Of a stretch of 64,000 nucleotides of DNA, positions 41,508 to 48,710 are shown piece after piece. Position numbers and translations under genes: made by a program. This DNA is from Neolewinella marina. GTDB taxonomy: Bacteria; Bacteroidota; Bacteroidia; Chitinophagales; Saprospiraceae. The notes beneath the pieces are model-generated. The model saw nothing but the letters and a program-made list of their open reading frames with translations, was not told where the DNA came from and searched no databases. The stretch is from contig NZ_PDLO01000004.1 of the NCBI RefSeq assembly GCF_002631205.1, forward strand, positions 62,001 through 126,000, read 5' to 3'. Within the stretch, counting starts at the first letter, position 1. Each line of letters begins with the position of its first letter.

Positions 41508-42020
41508 TTAGACGGCCGTCGAACGATCGCCGATTAATGCCTTGAGCTTCTTGCGGGCCAGGAAAATGCGGCTCTTCACGGTCCCGATGGGAATGTTCAG
41601 GTAGCTGGCGATCTCCTTGTACTCGTAGCCCCGGTAGAACATCAGGAAGGGTACGCTGTAGATCTCGCTGATCTGCCGCAGCTTGCCCTCCAGTTCCTCC
41701 ATCCGCATGTTCATCTCGCCGCCGTTGGCGATGGCACCCTTGTTCTCCACGGCGAAGAGGAAGCTCTCAACCGGTTCGTTGACGTGCTTGCGGCTCTTCA
41801 TCTTCCGGTAACGGTTGATGTAGGTATTGCGCATGATAGTGGAAGACCAGCTCTTGAAGTTGGTGCCCATGGCGAACTTGTCGCGGTGCTTGTAGGCCCG
41901 GAAGATGGTTTCCTGCATCAGGTCCTGGGCGTCTTCGTAATTGCGGGTGAGGCGGAGTGCGAAAGAAAACAGGATGTTTTCGAGCCGGTCCATTTCGGAC
42001 ATAAACTGCTGGTTGGTCAT
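41508..42020 (-). CDS. RNA polymerase sigma factor, sigma-70/ECF type
   Basis: A 170-residue alternative sigma factor. Region 2 (about 10-85) has ALRLTRNYEDAQDLMQETIFRAY in pieces and the NFKSWSSTIMRNTYIN segment. Region 4 (about 110-165) has the helix-turn-helix GYEYKEIASYLNIPIGTVKSRIFLARKKLK. A separate anti-sigma gene is not adjacent. It is divergent from the thioredoxin-like gene across a 341-bp gap. A 7-base pair of complementary segments lies at its leader (42021-42027 and 42070-42076). Confidence 0.93.
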   Translation of the reverse strand: MTNQQFMSEMDRLENILFSFALRLTRNYEDAQDLMQETIFRAYKHRDKFAMGTNFKSWSSTIMRNTYINRYRKMKSRKHVNEPVESFLFAVENKGAIANGGEMNMRMEELEGKLRQISEIYSVPFLMFYRGYEYKEIASYLNIPIGTVKSRIFLARKKLKALIGDRSTAV

Positions 42021-42361
42021 GCTAAAGCTTAATCGGGTGTGTGTATAGGGTAAAATGCACTCGAATGAACTTTAGCAACAATCGTGCCAATTTGACAAAC
42101 ACCTGACGAACAAGCATTTACACAAATCAGCAATTGCCGATCAATGTTCACATTTCACTAAATGATGATATTCAATCATTGGGTTGTCCTGACAATTCCG
42201 GCTTTCCCAATATCTTTAGGCCCGCTCGTCAACTATATGGTTGGGGCGTGAACATGCTTCCGGTGCACTCGTTAGTCCCCACAGGATTCCACGCCGCAGC
42301 CGGTGCATTTTGCATTTTCACTAGTAGGGGCCGACTCTAAGCGAATTTTGGAACGAACTCC
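42021..42361. other. Divergent regulatory region of the sigma factor and thioredoxin-like genes
   Basis: An AT-richer 341-bp gap. On the sigma side, gctaaag (42021-42027) and ctttagc (42070-42076) could pair in the mRNA next to the start codon. On the other side is TATCTTTA at 42211-42218. A second weak match, gaattttg, lies about 12 bases before the ATG at 42362. I see no credible gene here. Confidence 0.5.
42211..42218 (+). promoter_or_regulatory. Near-consensus promoter of the thioredoxin-like gene
   Basis: TATCTTTA, seven of eight positions of TAnnTTTG, about 145 bp before the start codon. Confidence 0.35.
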
Positions 42362-42685
42362 ATGCAAGGGCAAAATTTGACACACATAAATGACGCCAAG
42401 ATCAACGAAGTCCTGGCTCACGCCGGCCTGTCGGTGTTGCTGATCACTTCCACCTGGGACGGTCACGGCATCATCATGCGTACCCTGCTGGAGGGCCTCT
42501 CGAACCGCTACGGCAAGGTTTTCTTCGGCGTAGCCGACGTGGAGGATTCACCCCGTATCTGCAAGGTCTTCAACGTAACCAACCCTCCCGGCCTCTTGCT
42601 GGTGAAGGACGGGGAACTCATCGAGCGCGCCATGGGCCCCATCGGGGGCAGTGGAATCGTCGAGCTGATCGAACGCAACTCATAA
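42362..42685 (+). CDS. Thioredoxin-fold protein lacking the CxxC motif
   Basis: A 107-residue small cytoplasmic protein. The order of segments fits thioredoxin: a strand (SVLLITST), then W32 where the active site normally starts, a long helix, the strand FFGVADVEDSP, NVTNPPGLLLVKDGE with the cis-proline position, and GPIGGSGIVELI. The active-site sequence is WDGHG, with no cysteine in it, so it cannot do dithiol chemistry. A binding or regulatory role is inferred. The response regulator gene follows after 16 bp, so the two are likely one transcript. Confidence 0.75.
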   Translation: MQGQNLTHINDAKINEVLAHAGLSVLLITSTWDGHGIIMRTLLEGLSNRYGKVFFGVADVEDSPRICKVFNVTNPPGLLLVKDGELIERAMGPIGGSGIVELIERNS

Positions 42686-42701
42686 GTAAATTCATTCCTA
42701 C

Positions 42702-43235
42702 GTGAGCGACGAAATATTTAAGGTTTTCATCCTGGAGGATATGCCGGTCGACCTGGAGCTGGTGAAGCGTCAGGTAAGGAAGTTCAACCCGAACGTGCTC
42801 TTCGCCGTAGCCCGCCACCGCGCGGAATTCCAGGAAAAAGTTGCTCTCTTCCAGCCCGATATCGTGCTGTCTGACTACAACCTCCCCGACATGAACGGAC
42901 TGGAAGCCCTGCTCCACGTGCGGGAGCACCTCGACAGTACGCCGTTCATCTTCATCACCGGCATCCTCAACGACGAGGAGAAGGTGGCCGAAGCCATCCT
43001 CAACGGAGCCTCGGGCTACCTGCTGAAGGAGAACCTGCGCAACCTGCCCGAACTACTGGCCACGGTGGTGAAACAGAACGAACGGGCCATGGCCCAGCGC
43101 GAAAACGAGTGGGAACGCAAACGGAACATCCAGATCAAGCTGCGGAAGAGCATTGCCATGCTCCGGCAGGTGAATTTCCCGGGAAGCGACGAAATTGCCC
43201 TCAGCCTGCAGGAGGTCGCGGACGACCTGGGGTAA
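42702..43235 (+). CDS. Response regulator, receiver domain with helical C-terminal extension
   Basis: A 177-residue regulator. The CheY-like receiver (about 5-125) has the acidic pocket (LEDM), phospho-acceptor D58 in IVLSDYNLPDMNG, Thr in IFITG and Lys in YLLKEN. The last 50 residues are a charged helix (ERAMAQRENEWERKRN) with no DNA-binding or enzymatic domain, so output must go through protein contacts. The start is a GTG at 42702, 16 bp after the thioredoxin-like gene. The cognate kinase is not in the window. Confidence 0.9.
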   Translation: MSDEIFKVFILEDMPVDLELVKRQVRKFNPNVLFAVARHRAEFQEKVALFQPDIVLSDYNLPDMNGLEALLHVREHLDSTPFIFITGILNDEEKVAEAILNGASGYLLKENLRNLPELLATVVKQNERAMAQRENEWERKRNIQIKLRKSIAMLRQVNFPGSDEIALSLQEVADDLG

Positions 43236-43272
43236 GCGAGGAAGATCAGTCTAGATAATAAGGATGGGGGGA

Positions 43273-43800
43273 TCAGTTGGCAGCCACGGGGGTGCCCACG
43301 GCTTCCTGGGCGGCAGGACCGGCAGCGGCGGCGCGGCCGGCGTTGGCGGTGACGATGTTCTCGATCATGCGGTTGTACTCCAGCATGTGGTTGATGAACA
43401 CCAGGAAGTTGTCGATGTCGCCGACGGGGGTTTCACCGTCGTGCTGATTCATGTTCTTCTTGAATTCGTAGAATACCTTGAACCCGTCCAGCATCCGCTG
43501 GATCTTGCCCGACAGCTGGACGATCTCCTCCACGGAGGTGGGGGGCAATCCGGTAGCGCGGGCTCCCCGGCCCTTTCCGCCGCCGATGTACTCCGCCTTG
43601 AGGTCGGTAATAACCAGGTCCTCCAGCGCCACGCCGAAATAGGTGGCCATCTCGTGAATCAGCGCCAGGCGCGGTTCAACGTTTTTGGTTTCGTAAGCCG
43701 CAATATTGCTGCGCTTGACGCCCAAATCGTCCGCCAGTTGCTGCTGGGAGAGTTTACGCTGTTTGCGCAGAAACTTAATGTTGCTGGATAGATAATTCAA
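43273..43800 (-). CDS. XRE-family HTH transcriptional regulator
   Basis: A 175-residue protein with an N-terminal lambda-repressor-like HTH (about 8-62; KLSQQQLADDLGVKRSNIAAYE and EMATYFGVALEDLV). The rest (about 65-175) is helical with an Ala/Gly-rich end and no recognised ligand domain. The start codon is TTG at 43800; no better upstream start exists. A promoter match lies 35 bp upstream, and a palindrome sits at its -33 region, suggesting autoregulation. Confidence 0.88.
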   Translation of the reverse strand: MNYLSSNIKFLRKQRKLSQQQLADDLGVKRSNIAAYETKNVEPRLALIHEMATYFGVALEDLVITDLKAEYIGGGKGRGARATGLPPTSVEEIVQLSGKIQRMLDGFKVFYEFKKNMNQHDGETPVGDIDNFLVFINHMLEYNRMIENIVTANAGRAAAAGPAAQEAVGTPVAAN

Positions 43801-43834
43801 TTTCCGGAGTTCTGTGGTTATCCTTGAGTTAAAC

Positions 43835-43842
43835 CAAAGGTA
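43835..43842 (-). promoter_or_regulatory. TAnnTTTG promoter of the XRE regulator
   Basis: TACCTTTG on the minus strand, 34 bases before the TTG start codon. Confidence 0.6.
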
Positions 43843-43866
43843 AGGGAAAAGGGCGAAATTCGTTCA

Positions 43867-43889
43867 GATTTTGACCGATTGACAAAATC
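43867..43889. promoter_or_regulatory. Candidate operator palindrome
   Basis: Perfect 7-bp arms (gattttg / caaaatc) with a 9-base spacer, centred about 40 bp upstream of the -7 element of the XRE gene. Spacing of about 1.5 helix turns between arm centres fits a dimeric repressor. Confidence 0.45.
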
Positions 43890-44051
43890 ATACTCGAAAG
43901 AAACGAAGGCCCGGTGGGTCAAGTTGCCCTTTAAGGGGGGCGAAACCCGCATTTTTCGTCAAGCAGCCGCGCTAATGAACATTATTGAGGAGAGGCGCGA
44001 TATAATAGCGAGCGCCGATTGTGGGCCTCACTAAACTAAAAATTCCTAAAG

Positions 44052-44528
44052 ATGAGAGACAATAATGGTTCTGGAAAAGGGTGGGCCCTCGGCTTCGGCT
44101 TGTTGGCCGGTATTGCTGTGGGATACTACCTCAACTCCAACGAAGGCCGGTCCATGCAGCGCAAGGCCCGTGCCCAATTTGACGAATACGGCAACCAGAT
44201 CAACGCCTACGGGCAGCGGGTATCGACCAAGGCCAACCAGCTGGTCGACGAAGCCAAGCACAAGGGTCAGGAGTACCTCGACCAGGCGAAAGTAAAGACG
44301 AACGAACTGACTACCCAGGCCAAGACGAAACTGGAAGAGGGCAAGCAGTGGGCCGCCACCCAGGCCGAAACCGCCCGCAAAACCGCCGATGAAAAGGCCG
44401 CCCAGGCCAAGGCCTCGGCCCAGTCCACCGCCAAAAGCGCCGAGAGCAGCTTCAACCGCGGCGTGAACAAGGCAGAACGCAAGATGGACGAAAACCGGGA
44501 AAAGATCGACCGCACTACCGAAAGCTAG
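44052..44528 (+). CDS. YtxH-like membrane-anchored stress protein
   Basis: A 158-residue protein with one N-terminal Gly-rich membrane helix (about 10-27; GWALGFGLLAGIAVGYYL) and a long Ala/Lys/Glu/Gln-rich amphipathic helix to the end, with repeated short motifs such as AKASAQSTAK that resemble LEA/apolipoprotein-like helices. YtxH-family proteins belong to general stress responses. It heads a plus-strand cluster of four small envelope genes. Confidence 0.8.
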   Translation: MRDNNGSGKGWALGFGLLAGIAVGYYLNSNEGRSMQRKARAQFDEYGNQINAYGQRVSTKANQLVDEAKHKGQEYLDQAKVKTNELTTQAKTKLEEGKQWAATQAETARKTADEKAAQAKASAQSTAKSAESSFNRGVNKAERKMDENREKIDRTTES

Positions 44529-44566
44529 GCAGCGGTCACCGACCGAACATGAGTCTTAATCACACG

Positions 44567-44601
44567 ACGGCCATGCAATGTATCCATCACTGCATGGCCG
44601 T
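44567..44601 (+). terminator. Hairpin between YtxH-like and Holin-X-like genes
   Basis: An 11-bp stem (acggccatgca / tgcatggccgt) with a 13-base loop and a T-poor 3' side (ccctattta). It may reduce read-through from the first to the next gene or stabilise the upstream mRNA. Confidence 0.5.
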
Positions 44602-44621
44602 CCCTATTTAAACAGCTACCT

Positions 44622-44990
44622 ATGCAGGCTAAAGAAGAACTACTCGAACAACTGGGCGAGAGTTACGGATACGTAAACCGCCTCGTCGAAAAGAAAATCG
44701 AGTACTTCAAACTCAACCTGGCCGAAACGTCGGCCACGACCATTTCAGGAATCATCACGGCCGTCGTGCTGGCCGTTATCGGCCTGATTACCCTGATTCT
44801 TGCCTTGATTACGGCGGGATTCGCCCTGGCCCTGGCCTTCGACAGCTACGTATACGGGTTTGGCCTGGTCACCCTGATCTTCCTGCTGCTTTTCCTGCTG
44901 GTACTGGCCCTGAAAAAGCCCCTCATCACCAACCCGGTAGTTCGCAAGGTCATTTCCAAGTTTTTTGAGCACGACGGTAAAGAAGTTTAG
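44622..44990 (+). CDS. Phage-holin-family (Holin-X/DUF1469-like) membrane protein
   Basis: A 122-residue protein with an N-terminal amphipathic helix (about 5-40), two adjacent membrane helices (about 43-68 and 78-98) and a short basic tail. This matches the Holin-X/DUF1469 family, common next to YtxH genes in free-living bacteria. There is no phage gene nearby, so lysis is an unlikely role; membrane stress is more plausible. Confidence 0.8.
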   Translation: MQAKEELLEQLGESYGYVNRLVEKKIEYFKLNLAETSATTISGIITAVVLAVIGLITLILALITAGFALALAFDSYVYGFGLVTLIFLLLFLLVLALKKPLITNPVVRKVISKFFEHDGKEV

Positions 44991-44991
44991 C

Positions 44992-45438
44992 ATGATACGA
45001 GAACCCAAAATCACGACCCTCGCCGAACTGCGGAAGCGAAAAAAGCAGGTGCGCATGGAAGCCGAGCTCGCCAAACGGGAGTTCGCCCACAGCATCGGCA
45101 CCACCCGCGACAACGCCGGCACCTTCCTGGTCAAGAACGTCGTCCTGCCCGCCGGCGGCGGCCTGCTGGGCCTCATGGCAATAAGCAAGCTGTTCTCCTC
45201 CAACAACCGGGGGCCGCAGGTGATCAAGGAAACCAAGGTCATCCACGAATACCCGGACGGCACCCCCTACGTCGCCGGCAAGCACCGCTCCAAGCGGAGC
45301 CGCGCCAAGCAGTTTACCGCCCTTATGGGCAGCCTCCGCATGCTCATGCCCATCATCCAGGCCATCATCGGGGCCGTCAACACCCACAAGGCCCAGGAGG
45401 CCGCCAAGACGGCCAAACGGGCCGCCGTAAGAAAGTAG
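44992..45438 (+). CDS. Uncharacterised small basic protein of the YtxH/Holin-X cluster
   Basis: A 148-residue protein, no family recognised. It begins with a charged helical region (LAELRKRKKQVRMEAELAK), has a weakly hydrophobic Gly-rich segment (about 51-66), a central strand-like part with HEYPDG, and a hydrophobic helix near the end (about 115-132) before a Lys/Ala-rich tail. The ATG at 44992 is one base after the previous stop codon, so translation is probably coupled. Confidence 0.75.
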   Translation: MIREPKITTLAELRKRKKQVRMEAELAKREFAHSIGTTRDNAGTFLVKNVVLPAGGGLLGLMAISKLFSSNNRGPQVIKETKVIHEYPDGTPYVAGKHRSKRSRAKQFTALMGSLRMLMPIIQAIIGAVNTHKAQEAAKTAKRAAVRK

Positions 45439-45444
45439 CACCCG

Positions 45445-45837
45445 GTGCCTGACCCCCTCGATAAGGTGATCTTCTCCCTCTCCGCCCTACTGGGCACGGA
45501 AGTCTACTCCACCAAAGGAAAGGTCATCGCCGTGCTCTGCGACGTGGTCTGCAACAAGGACACCGGCAAAATCACCTACCTTATCCTCTGCCCTGGCAGC
45601 GCGGAAGAACAAACCGGCGAGCCTGCCGACTACTTCGCCATCCACCATTCCTTTTTCTATCTGGGCGGGCCCGAGGAATCCCTCACCTACAGCCCCAAGC
45701 TGGGCAACGACGAACACTCCTTCTTTCTGGACCTCCCGGAGCAGTACGGCGATACGGACGTCAAGGACATCACGGACTTCAACTCCTACCTCTATACCCA
45801 CACCACCGTAGCCGGCCACCGCAGCGACAACGACTGA
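45445..45837 (+). CDS. PRC-barrel-like protein
   Basis: A 130-residue protein whose first ~75 residues have the strand pattern of a PRC barrel (LLGTEVYSTKGKVIAVLCDVVCNKDTG in pieces, then ITYLILCPG), a domain found in stress and rRNA-maturation proteins. The second half is acidic. The start is a GTG at 45445, 6 bp after the previous stop, so it belongs to the same unit. The assignment to PRC-barrel rests on motif order only. Confidence 0.65.
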   Translation: MPDPLDKVIFSLSALLGTEVYSTKGKVIAVLCDVVCNKDTGKITYLILCPGSAEEQTGEPADYFAIHHSFFYLGGPEESLTYSPKLGNDEHSFFLDLPEQYGDTDVKDITDFNSYLYTHTTVAGHRSDND

Positions 45838-45876
45838 CGCAGGGGTACGGCACCCGCGCGCCGCCGCCCCCGGAGT

Positions 45877-46983
45877 TCAGGCGCGGGCCTCTTCCACCTC
45901 CCCTTCCGCGGGGGGTGCGAACCAGGGCTTCACGGCGTAGGCCAGGGGAGCGATCCACATGATAAGGCCTGCGGGAACCATCACGGAAGGAGCCGCAAAC
46001 CACTCCCCGAAGGAAAGCACGGAAAGGATCACCACCGTGGAGAATGGCAGTGAAAAGGCCAGCACGTTCAGCCCCAGATCCAGGTCGAACACCGGATGGC
46101 TCCCCTCCCCCCTCAGCACCTCCACCGCCGACATATGGGCGTAGGGCCAGAAGCTCACCGCGCACTGGGCGAAGATGACCGTGAGCAGGGCCAGGGGGCC
46201 ACTGAGCCCGGCCGCGAAAACCAGGCCCGCGCTTAAGAGGAAGGACAGGCCGGAGCGGAAGCAGAGGACCCGCAGGATCAGGGCCACCTCACCGCGCTCA
46301 AAACGCACGGCCATGCCGATGAACAACAGTACCAATGGCGTCATCAGGGCGGCCAGCCGGGCCACCGTCCCCTCCAGGAAAGCGGGCAGGTCGGTAAGCG
46401 TCCAGCCCGCCGCCAGCATGACCGCCGCCAGCAGAATCACGATGTTCACGGGCTCCTGTACCAGGGCCAGCCCCAGGTCCCGGAGCTTGTCCAGGCGGTT
46501 CGGGGCCTGCTCCACCGCGGCGTCCTTGCGGGCGTAGTACCAGTTCATGGCCACGAGGTAGAGGATGATGAGCACGAAGACCTTGTTGCCCACGTCGGCC
46601 AGGGCGGCCAGGGCCAGGGGCTCCTCGCCCAGGTACTCCAGAATGAAGGGAAAGGCACTGAGGCCGGGCGCGAGGGAAGGCAGCAGGAGTACCATGGTGC
46701 GCCACCCCGGGGTATCGCGGGGGAAGCCCAGCCGGGGCAGCAGCGCGCCGCACACCCCGTACAGCACGAAGTTGAGCACCAGGGCCAGGACGGGGAGCAC
46801 CAGCATGGCACTGGTCACCTCTACCTTGAGCAGGGCGACGAAAATAGTAGCGGGCAGCACGATGCTCAGGATGAGCACCTTGACGCCGACGAGTTGCTGT
46901 TTGCCAACGATCTTGCGTTGAAGGAGATAGCCGGCGAGGATGAGTAGCAGGAAAGCGAGGGTTTTCTGAAGCGCGGGGTTCAT
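45877..46983 (-). CDS. AEC family permease
   Basis: A 368-residue inner-membrane carrier with about ten helices in two halves (1-165 and 185-360). Helix pattern and motifs such as LPATIFVALL in the first half and LIGMAVRF-like LFIGMAVRFER in the second follow the auxin efflux carrier/AEC family, which includes malonate and malate transporters. The substrate is unknown. It starts 22 bp after the T-run of a terminator that ends the aminotransferase operon, so it is either separately transcribed or reached by read-through. Confidence 0.85.
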   Translation of the reverse strand: MNPALQKTLAFLLLILAGYLLQRKIVGKQQLVGVKVLILSIVLPATIFVALLKVEVTSAMLVLPVLALVLNFVLYGVCGALLPRLGFPRDTPGWRTMVLLLPSLAPGLSAFPFILEYLGEEPLALAALADVGNKVFVLIILYLVAMNWYYARKDAAVEQAPNRLDKLRDLGLALVQEPVNIVILLAAVMLAAGWTLTDLPAFLEGTVARLAALMTPLVLLFIGMAVRFERGEVALILRVLCFRSGLSFLLSAGLVFAAGLSGPLALLTVIFAQCAVSFWPYAHMSAVEVLRGEGSHPVFDLDLGLNVLAFSLPFSTVVILSVLSFGEWFAAPSVMVPAGLIMWIAPLAYAVKPWFAPPAEGEVEEARA

Positions 46984-47005
46984 CAGGGAAGAGAGATTAC
47001 CAGAG

Positions 47006-47048
47006 AAAAAAGATGCTGCGGGCCGTCGTCAATAGACCGGCCCGCAGC
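47006..47048 (-). terminator. Terminator after the aminotransferase gene
   Basis: An 11-bp GC stem (gctgcgggccg / cggcccgcagc) with a 12-base loop and six T on the minus strand. It lies 11 bp after the aminotransferase stop and only 22 bp before the AEC start codon. Confidence 0.88.
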
Positions 47049-47059
47049 GGTTAATGGGA

Positions 47060-48235
47060 TTATGCCAGAACCTGGCGCAACGCCGTGAGGAATAAATCCA
47101 CCTCCTCAGGCTTTCCGACGCTAACGCGGCAGTAATCATCACCGTGGATAGAAAAAGATCGTACCCCGATCCCACGGTCAAACATCTGTTCAAGAAATAC
47201 TTCTCCCCCCAGCGGGATTGGGAAGAGCACGAAACTGGCGTAGGAAGGCAGGTACTCCATGCCCATGCCTTCCAGTCCGGCGTATACCTGCTCGCGGAAG
47301 GCGGCCGTCTGCTGCCGGCTGGTCTCCTGGAAGGTTTCGTCTTCCATGCTCGCCATCGCTCCCTCCAGGGAGGTCTTGCACAGCCCCATGTTCCCGCGGC
47401 TGATCCGCCCCACCTTCTCGAGGGTCTCGGGGCGGGCCACCGCGTAGCCTACCCGCAGTCCGGCCATGCCGTGGATCTTGGAGAAGGTGCGGGCCACGAT
47501 GACGTCCTTGCCCTCCCTGATCAGGGGCACCATGGTTTTGGCGCGGTGATCGGGCAGAAATTCCAGGTAGGCTTCGTCGACGAACACCGGTGTCTCGTCC
47601 GCGACCTCCCGGCAGAACGCGGCCAGGGCGTCGCTGTCCGTCAGGGTACCCGTGGGGTTGTTGGGGTTACACACGTAGACCAATTTGGTATCGGCATTGA
47701 TGGCCGACCGCATGCCCGCCAGGTCGTGGGCCCAGTCGTCGGTCACCTTGACCTTGTTCCAGGAACCGCCCATGCCGATGACCACCTTGATGAGCGACAT
47801 GTAGGTGGGGTCGGCGGCCACTACGTTGCCCCCCTCCTGGAAATGCACCAAAGCCATTTTCTCCAGCACCTCGCTGGACCCCGGGGTGATCATGATGTAG
47901 TCTTCCGGCACGCCCTCGAAGGCGGCGATCATGCCCTTAAGTTGCTGGGCGGCTTCGTGCTGGTAGCGGTTGCCGGCGGACGCCGAGGCCGCGATCGCTT
48001 CCACGCACTTCGGCGAGGGGCCGTAGGGGTTCTCATTGGCCAGCATGCGGGCCTTCAGGGGCATGCGCCCGCTGAGCTGGCGCTCCCATTCCAGTTGGGG
48101 CAGGTACTCCCGGAAGTTGGCGGGAGCGGCGGCGGGGCGGGCCGACAGGGAGAGAGAAGGAAGGGCGGCCAGGCCGGCACCGGTGAGGGCGGCGCGGCGC
48201 AACCATTGGCGGCGGCTGGTGGAAAGCGAGTTCAT
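47060..48235 (-). CDS. Tat-exported HisC-like PLP-dependent aminotransferase
   Basis: A 391-residue class I/II aminotransferase closest in motif pattern to histidinol-phosphate aminotransferase. PLP-binding residues are visible: K253 in TFSKIHGMAGLRVGYA (Schiff base), D220 in VFVDEAYLEF and N190 in VCNPNNPTGT. The N-terminus is a twin-arginine signal (SRRQWLRRAALTGAGLAALP, residues 7-26), so the folded, cofactor-loaded enzyme should work in the periplasm. There is no histidine biosynthesis gene nearby. It is fourth after susC, susD and a lipoprotein gene, 39 bp from the last, which suggests action on an imported amine or amino acid. Confidence 0.88.
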   Translation of the reverse strand: MNSLSTSRRQWLRRAALTGAGLAALPSLSLSARPAAAPANFREYLPQLEWERQLSGRMPLKARMLANENPYGPSPKCVEAIAASASAGNRYQHEAAQQLKGMIAAFEGVPEDYIMITPGSSEVLEKMALVHFQEGGNVVAADPTYMSLIKVVIGMGGSWNKVKVTDDWAHDLAGMRSAINADTKLVYVCNPNNPTGTLTDSDALAAFCREVADETPVFVDEAYLEFLPDHRAKTMVPLIREGKDVIVARTFSKIHGMAGLRVGYAVARPETLEKVGRISRGNMGLCKTSLEGAMASMEDETFQETSRQQTAAFREQVYAGLEGMGMEYLPSYASFVLFPIPLGGEVFLEQMFDRGIGVRSFSIHGDDYCRVSVGKPEEVDLFLTALRQVLA

Positions 48236-48274
48236 AGACGTAGAATTAGAAGGATGATGAGAAGAGAGCGGTAG

Positions 48275-48673
48275 CTATAAGTTGGTGAGTAACCGGAAGG
48301 CCTTGCCCTGGTAGGTGCCCGCCCATTCCAGCCGGGACACCCCCTGCAGGGTGGCGGTGGGCGCGGAGAAGACGACCTGGCCGGCATCGTCCGTGATGAC
48401 GGTCTCCAGCGCGGTTTGCGTCTGGCTGTATACGGTCAGCTCGAGGCCCGCCGCGGGGGTGGAAATGATGCCCACGTTGGCGTCCAGGATACCTTCCTTG
48501 TCGAGTTCGGTGAAGGTGGCCCGGTAGCTGACCGTGCCGTCGGGGGCGTCGTCCAGGCGGACGATTTCCGCTTTCAGGGGAGAGGCTTCCACGGTGAAGG
48601 CCATTTCGTCGTCCAGGCAGGACGTCAGGGGCAGGAGGAGCAGGAGGAGCAGGAGCAGGTAGATGAATTTCAT
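48275..48673 (-). CDS. Small lipoprotein of the SusCD operon
   Basis: A 132-residue lipoprotein of unknown function. The signal has nine consecutive Leu and the lipobox Cys at 19 (PLTSC), followed by Leu-Asp-Asp-Glu; the acidic residues after Cys would fit surface export in Bacteroidota. The rest is all-beta (Ig-like strands; DDAGQVVFSAPTATLQGVS). It lies between susD (37 bp) and the aminotransferase gene, in the place where SusE/F-like or other surface lipoproteins often sit. Confidence 0.8.
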   Translation of the reverse strand: MKFIYLLLLLLLLLPLTSCLDDEMAFTVEASPLKAEIVRLDDAPDGTVSYRATFTELDKEGILDANVGIISTPAAGLELTVYSQTQTALETVITDDAGQVVFSAPTATLQGVSRLEWAGTYQGKAFRLLTNL

Positions 48674-48710
48674 GGATATTCTTTTTGGGGATGAGGACGG
48701 GGAGGTTGGC

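Noticed and set aside
44622-44990. Prophage remnant indicated by a holin-like gene
   Set aside because: No phage structural, lysis or integrase gene is nearby; this family is common in non-phage stress clusters.
47060-48235. Histidine biosynthesis aminotransferase
   Set aside because: The protein has a Tat export signal and lies in a SusCD operon with no other his gene.
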